Origin: Pegoplata infirma
Taxonomy: Eukaryota > Arthropoda > Insecta > Diptera > Anthomyiidae
Direction of reading: 5' to 3'
Assembly: GCA_963921195.1 (NCBI GenBank)
Contig: OY992540.1
Coordinates: forward strand, 20,906,262-20,970,261
DNA: 64,000 nucleotides
Part shown: positions 36,296 through 46,405 of the stretch, piece by piece
Position numbering within the stretch: the first letter of the stretch is position 1
Layout of the letters: every line of letters starts with the position of its first letter
Translations under genes and position numbers: made by a program
Notes under the pieces: model-generated
Database searches by the model: none
Told to the model about the DNA's origin: nothing
Seen by the model: the letters and a program-made list of their open reading frames with translations, nothing else

Positions 36296-37810
36296 TAATA
36301 ATAAATAGGGAGAAATTATATGAAAAACACAAAAATTGAATTTTAATTAAATTGAAAACACAAATCGACGGCATTCCCCGTTAATGACAAATTAAAAAGA
36401 ATTATGCCGCCAAAATCGTAAATCGTTAACCCTCCGCACACCGGAACACCCTGTGTAAGCAAAATGATTCATGTTTAGTTTTGTTTTTTATTAAAGAACC
36501 ATTAATTATACACTAACAACAATAATAAGGAGTATTCAAGACAATAGTTTGACTACTAATGTAATAATTAATTTGATCTGTTTATAGCTGTGTTCGCGAA
36601 CTCAATAATTTGTACGAATTTGTACAAATTATTACGAATTTTGTCTAAAAGTCGTTCGCGTACTTTAAAAACCCAGTAACGAGAGAGAAAATGAGAGAAA
36701 AAAGTGACAGTTCTATTTTAGAAACTTGCAAGTTTTTACTGGATAAATTTTTGCCAGCAAGAATTATCAAGCACAAAAAAACATATGTTTTAAAAACGTA
36801 TGACTATATTTTTGTAAACAAAATACAAAATATTCTGCAGTTACATTTTTGTGTATAAAATATGATTAAATATCAAGGAATGAATAAAAAAAATACATCC
36901 TAAAATTAAATTTCTTTTATTAACAAGTTAAAAAATAAATACCATCAAACTAAAAATGTACAAATGAAGGCAACATTTTTTATAAGCTCATTTAAATCAG
37001 CTGTTTAACTAACTTGCAAGTTTTTACGGATTTCTGTTCGCGTACTTTTTACAATTTTTCCTTTTTGAGAGCGATTTCTTTTTTACTCCCTAAAATTTTG
37101 TTGCTTGATAATTTTTACTGGGAAAGTACTCAAACAGACTTTATGTCTCGTTAAATAGATAAATCAGCTGATTATACATATATATAATAGTGTCTGATCA
37201 GATCTTATTATAAATCGAGTTTGTTTCAATTTTGGAATAAATCAATTAGACTACGTTTTTATATGTGTAATTTTACACATTCTAGTTAAATTATTAGGGG
37301 AAAAGTTTGAAAATCTTTCAGAATTTTATCTTCTCACTGTTGTTTAAAACGTAAAATTTTAAACGTGAATACCGCTTATAATTTTGTATGCAAAAGTGAT
37401 TGTAGGTGTTGGCTGTAAATATAATTTTCACGTTTCATTGCTAATATTTTTTTTTTTTTTTAAATAATTCAAAAATCTGTATTTTAATTTTGAATTTAAT
37501 TATTATTTTGATTTCAAAAATATGCGAAATCAATTACAATTTCATAATACTGATGCCCGTCAAGGCGAATTTCATAGTTTTTTTTTAGTGTTATATATTT
37601 TTTTTATGATTGTTTTTATTTTTAAACTTGTCTAGCATTATTGTTAGTTAATTAATTATATTTATATGAAATGTTGCTGTTTATTTTGTATTATTATATT
37701 TTTAATATATGCATTTGTTTAAATTTGTAAAAAGCTATTGTTTAGTGATGACGGTTTGTCTGTTATTTCAAAAATAATTTAAAATGCACTTGAAGAACTT
37801 TTTAATAAAA
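36296..37810. other. AT-rich, no gene; small direct and inverted repeats
   Basis: AACTTGCAAGTTTTTAC occurs at about 36722 and 37014. GTTCGCG occurs three times (36593-37040). TTTGTACGAATTTGTACAAA forms a dyad at 36610. Nothing coding. Confidence 0.5.
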
Positions 37811-37965
37811 TTAATTTAGTAGTCGATTTTTTTTTAAACAAATAAAAAGATTAATTCGACTTGGCCGAATCCATGAATAACTTCCACAATGCCTGGAAAT
37901 TTTGTCTAGAAAAAATTTAATTTTGGTTAAAAATAATTTTTTGTAATTTTTGTTAAAAAAAGTTA

Positions 37966-38280
37966 AAAGGAATAAATTTTCAAGTTCGAGGTTTTGAAAA
38001 TTTATTCCTTTTAACATATCGAGGGCCTATATTCAAAACCCTCTATCTAAAAAAACACAACTTTTCAGGAGAGCCAAAAAACTGTTTATTTCGCGTATTG
38101 TTAGAGTAATTAAAATTCGATATTCTACAATATTTTTTTTAAATCAACTTCTAAATCTCACATATAATTCGTTTTTAAAATTTTTTCAATTTTGGGGATT
38201 TTATGATAGATAGAGAGTTTTGTTTCTCAAAATATTTATAGTACATGAATGAAAATGACCAGATAGAGGGTTTTGCATTT
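37966..38280. repeat. Hairpin and short inverted-repeat element
   Basis: AAAAGGAATAAATTTTCAAG pairs with its near complement up to 38013. ATTCAAAACCCTCTATCT (38031-38048) pairs with AGATAGAGGGTTTTGCAT (38261-38278). Inside, TTTTCAGGAGAGCCAAAAAA recalls the 30403 family. Confidence 0.6.
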
Positions 38281-38589
38281 TAATAAAAATTAATTATTGA
38301 TTTACTACATCGGTAAATTTTTAAAGTGATTTATTAGTGATAACGGCTTATAAAAAAATTCCAAAATCGCGGTTTTGGTCCACAGGTGCTGATTTTTAAA
38401 ACAAAATGCCTGCGAATTTTGTACTCTTGCCCAAAACATTAAATCATGATAGTGTTTTGTGTTTTTACATTTTGGAGAGTATAAAAGATTCGGCACCAAA
38501 GAATATAACACTCTCACTTGTTTTATGTACATTTGATAAACAAATGGAAAATTTTTATGCGAAAAGCTTAGACTTGGTGAAAAAGTAGT

Positions 38590-39150
38590 TTTGGTAAAAA
38601 AAAATATTTTTTTTTTCACGAAAAATAAAATTATGTTAAAAAAAATTTAGTGAACCCAAAATTTTTGGTGAAAAAAAATTTTGATGAAAAAAAGTTTTTG
38701 ATGAATTTTTTGATGTAAAAAAAAAATTATAAAAAAAAAATTATAAAAAAAAAATTATAAAAAAAAATTGATCAAAAAAATATGATAAAAAAAAAATTAT
38801 GAAAAAATAATTTTGATGACAAAAAAAAAAAAAAAATTGATGAAAAAACAAAAAAATTGATGAAAAAAAATTTTGATGAAAAAAAAATTTTGATAAAAAA
38901 AAAATTTTGATGAAAAAAAAATTAATGAAAAAAAAAAATTATGAAAAAAAAAAATTTCATGAAAAAAAAGTTTAATAAAAAAAAAAAATTGATTAAAATA
39001 AAATGAATGATGAAAAAAAAGTTTGATGAAAAACAAAATTTTTATGAAAAAAAAGTTTAATGAAAAAAAAAATTTGATGGAAAAAAAATTTGATGGAAAA
39101 AAAAAATTTTGTGAAAAAAAATTGATGAAAAAATAATTTTTTTTTGAAAA
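38590..39150. repeat. Microsatellite (AAAAAAAATTTTGATG)n
   Basis: About 560 bases of 14-18-bp units of an A-run plus ATTTTGATG. Frames crossing it encode only Phe-rich junk. Confidence 0.9.
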
Positions 39151-40173
39151 ATAATTATGTTACTTTTTATTCACCAGCTGGTGAAAAACGGGTTTATTTA
39201 CCACAAGGTGAATTATTATCCAAGTTACAAACCCAAGTTATTAAAATTTTTGGTTTTAAGAAAATGGAAATAGTAATTCTTGTTTTCTTTTTCGTTAATT
39301 GTTAGCTTATATAGTTAAACTGAGGTGGCGTCCTGCAACTTTTTTAAAATTAGACACCCGCCTGAAGACATTATCATGTTAAAAATTAAAAACGAGATTT
39401 TGGTCCACAGATGCTGATCAGCATCGCGTTTTTGAAAATTACAATTTTTGTTTCATAATCTGCACAAGACATCCCAATTTTGAGACATATTTTTCAAAAA
39501 AGTCAAACAAGAATTTTCAGAAAAAATATGGATCAATAGACCAAAATCGTGGTTCTAGAGTTTTGTTGACAAATTTATGTTCAGCACACAAACATTAGTA
39601 TGAAAACATGTATTGCATGATGAAATTATTCAAAAACAAGTGAAAGTGTTAAATTCGGCTGTGCCGAATCTTTTATACTCTCCAACATGTAAAAAATGAA
39701 AAAAAAAAAATTTTTTTTGACAGGGGCGTTTTTAAAGGGGCGGTGGGCAAGGTAGGGGTGGGGTTGGTGAGCTGGGATGACTCCTTGACCCTAACGGTGT
39801 ATGTTTACAAGTTCATTTTGTCTGCTTTGTGTACTAAAGTATTATAGTTCTATAATTATTTAAATTATTTTTTTTATCCACGCCCTTCAAAAAGGGGCGG
39901 TGCAAAAAAGCGACATTTTTAGTCCCATGGGTCCAAGCGCAGGAATATAAACTTCTGCGAACATAAAAATGTTTCATTTGTTTCACAAAAATACAAAAAA
40001 CCGTATAAAAAATTTTAATTTTTAAGAGGTTGGTTTAGTTCTTCAAGGGGGAACTTTTTTCCCCCTTGGTCCGATTTGGCCCATTTCAGAACTTAACCTG
40101 CCTAGGACCATAAGACATATTTATGCCAAACTTGAGGGGTCTAGCTCTTTTATTTTGGACTGCATCGAGTTAA

Positions 40174-42511
40174 CACGTTCGCTGCCGCCATATATTATAA
40201 AAAAAGTTACCAGTGTGCCAAAAGTGTTTTTTTGTTTAAAAGTGTATGTTAAGTGTAAGTGAACCGTTCTGTGTCTTCAGTTTTACGTTTGTGTTGTTTT
40301 TTATGTGTTTTTAGAGTGTGACCACCGGTGGGTCACGCGGCACTCAAGTGTTACAGAAGAGCACATGGTGCCACGTGACCCACCGGTGGTCACAGTAATA
40401 TTTTCGAGGTACTTATATATTTGGATCTAATCATTCACATTTCAGGAATAAATAATAGAAAATCATAATGGCAAACAACAATTCTGGAATAAATACAACC
40501 ATTTTTTATGGAAACCGAGATAGGGACGAAGGCTCCGACACTGATGAAGTCGATTTTGAGGGATCGGACTCAGAGGATTACGTTCCATCCGAAGTTGAAT
40601 CAAGTGGATCTGACTTTTCAAGAGACTCAGAACCTTCGGCAGTTGAAGAAGATATTCCAGATGCACCTGATATGCCCCTCAGTTCAGCAAACCTGTGGAC
40701 CCCTGTAAGTGGAACATCTTTGAATACCTTTGTTTTTGACGAAGCTCCAACATTTGGTATCGAAAGAGGGCAATCAACGTTCCGTCCCATTGATGCATTT
40801 AGGATAATGGTCACTGAGGAAATATTTGATCTCATTGTGAATCAAACAAATTTAAATGCCAACAACTTTTTACAAAACAATACGATCACACGAAATTCTC
40901 GTACAAAGGAATGGGTAGGTACAACAGTAGCCGAAATAAAAAAGTTTTTGTGATTAGTGCTATATATGGGAATCGTAAAATATCCATCTATTTCCCACTA
41001 CTGGAGGACTGACCAATTCTACAAAAATTCATTCGTTCCGCAAGTGATGTCGAGAAATAGATTTCAGTTGATTTTGAAATTTATCCATTTTTCCGACAAT
41101 TCTTTGGTTGGAAGTGATCGCTTAGGAAAAGTGAGTGGATTGTTGGCAATGCTAGAACACAATTTCGTAAATGCTAGACGCCCGGGTGAAGTATTGGCAG
41201 TTGACGAGTCAATGATTCCTTGGCGAGGAAGACTGCAATTTAGGCAGTATAATCCTGGGAAATCCCACAAATATGGAGTCAAAGTGTACAAACTTTGCGA
41301 TCCGAGCGGCTACACGTACACAAGTTCCGTTTACGCAGGAAAAAATGAAAATCTTCACCAAAGGGGTAAGCCTACAACGACAACATCACACAGTACACAA
41401 ATTGTTCTCGATCTAGCAGAAAAATACCTAGACCACGGAAGAACTTTAGCAACTGACAACTTCTACACTTCGGTTTCTTTAGCTAAAATGCTTCTTGCTC
41501 GAAAAACTCACCTTATTGGAACCCTACGAAAAAACCGAATAGGAAATCCCAAAGAAGTAACCATGGCTAAGCTAAAAAGATCTGAAATCATTGGGCATGA
41601 AAATTCTTCTATTGTTATATCGAAATGGAAGGACAAGCGTGAAGTACTGATGCTTAGCACAAAGCATGGTCTAGAGCAAGCTCCAACAGGAAAAAAAACA
41701 AGACAAGGGGAGGAAATAACTAAGCTAAAGGTAATTATAGATTACAATCATGCAAAACAAGGTATCGACATATCCGACCAAATGGCTTGTTATTTCACCC
41801 CATTGAGGAAAACCATTAGATGGTACCACAAAATTGCGTTCGAATATCTGCTTTCAACAGCAGTTGTGAACGCCTTAGTAATTTATAAAAGTACTAAAAA
41901 TATGACGATCCTCGAGTTCAGGCAATCCATTTGTGAAGCTCTTTGCGATATAAAACTTGACCAGCAGCCGTCAACTTCAAATCCAATTAAACACAAATTG
42001 AAAGAATTCGAAACAAGAGACAGTACAAACAGAAAAACAAGAAAGCGATGTTTGAGTTGTTATGAGAACTTAGCCAAAATTGAAGGAAGGAGCGTTGCTG
42101 CGAAAAAGGCAAAGAAAGTATCAACCTTTTGCAGTGATTGTGAAGGCAGTCCTGCATTTTGCTTGAAATGTTTTACCAAACATCAGTAAAAATAATATTG
42201 TTTTATTTTTCAATGAAAATGAAATGTTTTTTTAAGTTTTAAAGCCATGAAATAATTTTTATTATACTTTTTTTTGAATAAAATAAAATTGAAATAACTT
42301 CTAAAATAGTGTCTCAAATCAATTAATTTTTTTTGGATAACAAAGATAAAGCTTTCGGTAGGTCCCAATGAAGAGAAAAAAGTGTTTGCTTCACAGGCCG
42401 CACTGAAAACTGTTTAATAATATTAGGTAGCGTGTGACCCACCGGTGGTGCACATGGCCTTTAGGAAAAAATTCTTGTGAACCACCGGTGGGTCACATGG
42501 CAGCGAACGTG
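40174..42511 (+). mobile_element. piggyBac-family DNA transposon, full length
   Basis: Ends are 13-bp perfect inverted repeats CACGTTCGCTGCC / GGCAGCGAACGTG, flanked by the diagnostic TTAA duplications (40170-40173 and 42512-42515). Subterminal copies of a near-palindrome around ACCACCGGTGG(T/G) occur at about 40318, 40380, 42432 and 42478, two near each end. Such repeats are likely transposase binding sites. It is inserted in a P repeat (39640-43612). Confidence 0.97.
40468..42189 (+). pseudogene. piggyBac transposase with a single in-frame stop
   Basis: A 573-codon frame is open apart from one TGA at 40951-40953 (codon 162); the frame is the same on both sides, with no frameshift. Upstream: an acidic Asp/Ser/Glu-rich N-terminus typical of the family. 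Downstream: the DDE_Tnp_1_7 core with VDESMIPWRGR (Asp 246), TDNFYTS (Asp 330) and GIDISDQM (Asp 434 and 437), the four Asp positions of piggyBac transposases. The C-terminus is a CxxC-type zinc-binding domain (RCLSCYENL, then TFCSDC and FCLKC). Length is close to the family norm (about 590). The stop falls just before the conserved YMGI segment. GGA to TGA is the simplest origin (inference). The element is young but probably disabled unless readthrough occurs. Confidence 0.93.
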
Positions 42512-42597
42512 TTAATTATAGACGGACGGACACACAGAAGGACGGACGGACGAACATCGCTAGAATATCTTAGAATCGATCACTGATCAATAATATA

Positions 42598-43531
42598 TAT
42601 CGTGAACCTATATTCAAAATATGCCAACTCAAATTTGACGGAAATGAGTTTCCGATGGCAAATAGCTCCCCTATGTAATACCTATCTGTCATAAAAATTT
42701 TAGAGCAAAAAAATTATTTGTTGTCGTTTTACATCCATTTTTGTTATTCTGCTAACTCAAAGTACATAATTTTTTGGTGGAAATAAATGCCAACTCCCAT
42801 TGTAAATTTCCAAAATTTTTTCAAAAATTTTTTTTAAAAAAATTAGACCACATATCTTATTGCATTTGCCATGCTAAACACGAATCTTGTAAAGATTTTG
42901 ATATCTAATGACTGGTTCTCGAGATATTGCCATTTTAAAATATCGGTAAATAGTGTTTGCAAAAAAAAAAATTGCTTATATTTATGTAACTTTCAAACTA
43001 TTTATCAGATTGAAACATTATTGATGGGGCAAATAAAGTCAATGATATAAGCTTTCAAAATAGCTGGTTTGGAGTGACCCTATTGCAATACAGCGTGAGT
43101 TACAGAGTGCCAAAGCTGACCACCCTGAGATTAAAAGGCTTTCGGAGCTAGTAACTTTTAAAAATATGCAAAGATTTTTAATTTTTTGTTCAGCTTTTGC
43201 AATTACCGTACTAAGGATAACAAAAACAAAAAAAAAAAAAATTTTAAAAATTTTTCCAAAAAAAATGTTTTTTTATTTTCCGACAAAATATGCCAACTCT
43301 AAAAAAATATTTGTTTTTTGATATAGTAATAAATGCCATCTCTCAAAAATATGCAAACAAGTGCAAAATATGAAAATTTTTGCATAGGTAAAAATTGTTT
43401 AGAATATTTAAACCATCTTGTGGAAGGTACATTGTTTATTTTTGCAATAATACGCGAAATAACTAGTTTTTTAGCTCTCCTGAACAGTAAGCTTTTTCGA
43501 GTTGGCATTTATTGAATATAGTTCGACGATA
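42598..43531 (-). mobile_element. TA-inserting MITE, copy B
   Basis: 934 bp with inverted ends TATCGTGAACCTATATTC / GAATATAGTTCGACGATA and TA on both sides. It is an inverted, very similar copy of 30403-31335. The 60-codon reading frame shared by both copies follows from nucleotide similarity and is not evidence of coding. Tc1/mariner-like by TSD. Confidence 0.85.
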
Positions 43532-43612
43532 TACTTTATGGGGTCCCCGAACAATATTTCGATGCGTTACAAACGGAATGACAAGTGTACTGTAGTTGGA
43601 GGGTATAAAAAT

Positions 43613-44714
43613 ATTTATAAATTAATTATTTGAAAAGATAGAGGGTTTTGCATTCAGAAAAATTAATTGTGTGGGAGATAGAAAAAACCAAAAATGCAAA
43701 TAAAATAGCAAAAAAAAATATTTTTGTTCTGAATTTTACACTATAGATGCGGGCTGTTTTACTGAATATTTTGCCATCAAAAAGTCATTTTCGTGAAAAT
43801 GGAAGATACAAGGTTTCCACTCAAATTTTTTTATTAGATTTGCCACAAATTAATTTTAAATGAAAGTTTGTTTTAAGATCTATAAACGGGCCAAGGAAAA
43901 AAATGTTAGAGATTTATTTTTATTTAATTTTTTGACTGTAGGAAAAAAACGAAAATTTTTGCAAATTTTAAATATCAATATTTGGTAAACCGTTTGAACG
44001 ATTTTAAAAATTGGATATTCGTGTTCAGCGTATCCAAAATAATAAATATGACGTATCACAAAAATATTTTTTTAGACATTTTTTTTTAAAATCCAAAACT
44101 TTGATTGCCGAGAGCCATGGCTTAATTTAATCCGATTGGTCTTAAATTTGTACCGCATAATTTTTAAGTATAGTAACATAAACTTGGGAAATTTAAATGT
44201 TTAAGAAAAATTACAATCTAATATACTCTCTATCACTTACAACAAAGTACCCAAATGATAATATAAAGCAAAAAGGAAGTAAAAAAAGAGTAAAAGTTTT
44301 ATAAAAAAAAATTGTAAACATTAAAAAAAAATTTATAAAATTTTTTTTGTAAAAATTTTATAAAAAAATTTTTGTAAAAATTTTATAAAAAAATTTTTGT
44401 AAAATTTTTTTTGGCGAACATTTTTTTTTTTGTGTCAAAAAAACTTTGTACTTTAAATATTATTCTGTATTTAATTCCATTCGCAGGTGTTTATTTTGGA
44501 GCATTTTGTATTTTTAGGTTATGTAGAATGTATCAATATATTTGTGGTGTCACATTTAGGACAAACTAAATAAATGCCGATCGTATTTTTCTGTCTGGGA
44601 ATGTTTTATCAAGTCATATAAATAATTTATTTTTTTAAAAATAACCAAGTGGTTGTGGTTATTTTTATGAATTCATGTTACATTAATATCATTTTACTGA
44701 CCGTTTAAAAATCC
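43613..44714. other. AT-rich upstream flank of the Nimrod-like gene
   Basis: A ~29-bp tandem unit (AAATTTTATAAAAAAATTTT) at 44310-44410, and a decayed P fragment near 44460-44560. No gene. Confidence 0.6.
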
Positions 44715-44751
44715 AGAGTATACTCCTATAGGCAGTTCAATTTAATCACTT
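44715..44751 (+). promoter_or_regulatory. Candidate core promoter of the Nimrod-like gene
   Basis: A TATA-like GAGTATACTC near 44715 is followed about 31 bases later by TCACTT (near 44746), close to the insect initiator TCAKTY. This lies about 35 bases upstream of the start codon. Prediction only. Confidence 0.35.
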
Positions 44752-44783
44752 ACACCAGCAAAAGCAAGTTAAAAGCAAAAAGA

Positions 44784-46236
44784 ATGAAGTTTTTAATGCA
44801 AAATCTGCTAGTGATAACAATTGTAGTTACCAACATGTGTACAAGGATTGCAACTCATATAATACCTGAAGAGATTAATGATTCTAATAATAAATGGGTT
44901 GTCAAGGTTAATTTATGTATATTATCCAAAGTTTTTCAATAAGTCAGTTGATAAAAATGTTCTTTATGTTCCCATTGAAAACTTTTCAGATTCTGAGACA
45001 GAGATATTTTGTTAACAAACAATTATCATATTCTAAGAAGCTCTTTATTAAAGAAACAGTTTTAGACTCGGAGTAAATTCTCCTTTAAAAACTCAAGAGA
45101 TTAAATTATTTATTTCGGCTATATTAATTTTTTTTTAAATGTTCAAGTTTAACGAATTTAGATTGATTTTTTGCGAATTATTTAACGAATTAATTTTGAA
45201 TGGAATATTCGAAGTATAAAACTAAGCTTTCAGTCTTAAGGGTACTTTCCACTATCACACTTTTCTATTATACATATCAAAATCTACCAACTTCCTAAAG
45301 ATTTTTGGATTCTTTTTTGATTGAAACCTAGTCGTATCTAATAAGTGAAAAATTTCTGGCCAAATTTTTTAAAAAAATATTTCGCTAGCATAGTGAAATT
45401 ACGCTTGTACAATGGAAATGTGTGATAGTGAAAAGTACCCTGAACCAATGAAAAATAAAATAAATTTAAAATCTACTTTAAAATCTATTTCCATACAAAT
45501 TGTTTTTGTTTTTAAAATCGACTTCAAGAAATGTATGGAAATTTGAAATTTAAAATAAAACTTTTATTAAAATATACTTTTGGTTTTTCTTTGGTACGGG
45601 CCAAAGGCTCATATCACACCTGTAAATGATGTATTGGTAATCCAAAATGAATTTGAATTTAGTATAACTACATATTTGTATAAACAAGCGGATTCATGTT
45701 GAATATATTTTCAAATCTAATAGATTTAAAAAATTTATATTTTACAGAACACAACCATAACCAAATCAGAACACACTTGCTCTCCAGGATATTATAAAGT
45801 CAGCAATGGATGTGAACCGAATTGTAAAAATGTTTGCCTAAATGGTTCCTGTCTGGAGCGTAATAAATGTGAATGTAATTCTGGTTTCAAATTTAACACT
45901 AAAAGCCAAACATGTGAATCCAGTTTGAAAACATTTAATGAAACTGAAATACATCAAACAATTTGTTTAAACAAATGTGAAAAGGCTTCTTGTATTGTTT
46001 CGGATACTTGTTCCTGTCCTAGTGGTTATGTGCGAGATAAAACAAATAAAACATGTCAAAAACTTAATTGCAAAAATGGATTTAAAATAAATCAATTCAC
46101 ATTTAAGAAAAGCCGTTGTGAAAAACTTTATACATACATTCTAAAAAGAATAGCTGTAATCGTTATTATTTTTTTGATAATTGCAGCTTTTCTTGCATGT
46201 GTCTACTGTTTAAGGTGTAGTAAATTGTTCAAATAA
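44784..46236 (+). CDS. Small single-pass membrane protein with Nimrod/EGF-like repeats
   Basis: Two exons, 44784-44906 and 45748-46236, join in phase 0 (donor AAG|GTTAAT, acceptor TTTTACAG) to give 203 residues. Exon 1 encodes a hydrophobic signal peptide (about residues 1-24). Exon 2 begins with a Cys-rich ectodomain carrying two EGF/NIM-like units, each with a CNSGF or CPSGY type turn. Next come a third short Cys segment, one strongly hydrophobic helix (about 176-196) and a seven-residue basic tail (RCSKLFK), so a type I surface protein is expected. Size and layout resemble the short transmembrane Nimrod C proteins (NimC3-like) of fly blood cells, which act in phagocytosis; that assignment is inference. 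The gene is convergent with Tak1 exon 5, which lies 124 bases past its stop. The GTTAAT donor is weak. Confidence 0.75.
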
Positions 46237-46286
46237 TTTTGCAATTTTTAATATGGATTATTCTTGTAACCTGTTTTTGCGATTTT

Positions 46287-46296
46287 AATAAATAAA
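46287..46296 (+). terminator. Polyadenylation signal of the Nimrod-like gene
   Basis: Two overlapping AATAAA hexamers (46287-46292 and 46291-46296) lie 50-60 bases after the stop codon, the normal place for a short 3' UTR. Confidence 0.75.
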
Positions 46297-46359
46297 CATT
46301 GTATGTTTAAACTAATTCTTTTATATTGTTTATTATAAATCGAAATTATTTTGACTTAC

Positions 46360-46405
46360 CCCCATAACTTATACCATTAGCATTATTTTCCAGTTCCCAA
46401 GCACT
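46360..46405 (-). CDS. Tak1: Tak1 exon 5 (46-bp microexon)
   Basis: Acceptor TTTTAG, then AGTGCTTGGGAACTGG, then a GTAAGT donor. It reads [15 protein letters not shown] in the frame carried over from exon 4 and ends in phase 1, so at least one more exon must follow further left. Assigned from splice signals and frame only. Confidence 0.7.

Larger units (their letters stand above)
39640..43612 (+). repeat. P-family dispersed repeat broken by piggyBac and a TA element
   Basis: The head (ACAAGTGAAAGTGTTAAATT, then the hairpin TTCGGCTGTGCCGAA and TTATACTCTCC) is at 39640-39690. The GGACGGAC tract and CATCGCTAGAAT motif are at 42520-42575, and the tail (TTATGGGGTCC ... GGAGGGTATAAAA) is at 43537-43612. 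Removing piggyBac (40174-42511) and the 42598-43531 element restores a ~695-bp unit. No ORF. Confidence 0.85.

Noticed and set aside
38797..39036. Phe-rich 79-codon frame
   Set aside because: It is the translation of the AAAATTTTGATG microsatellite.
40463..40835. Antisense and alternative-frame ORFs over the piggyBac transposase
   Set aside because: Shadows of the transposase frame.
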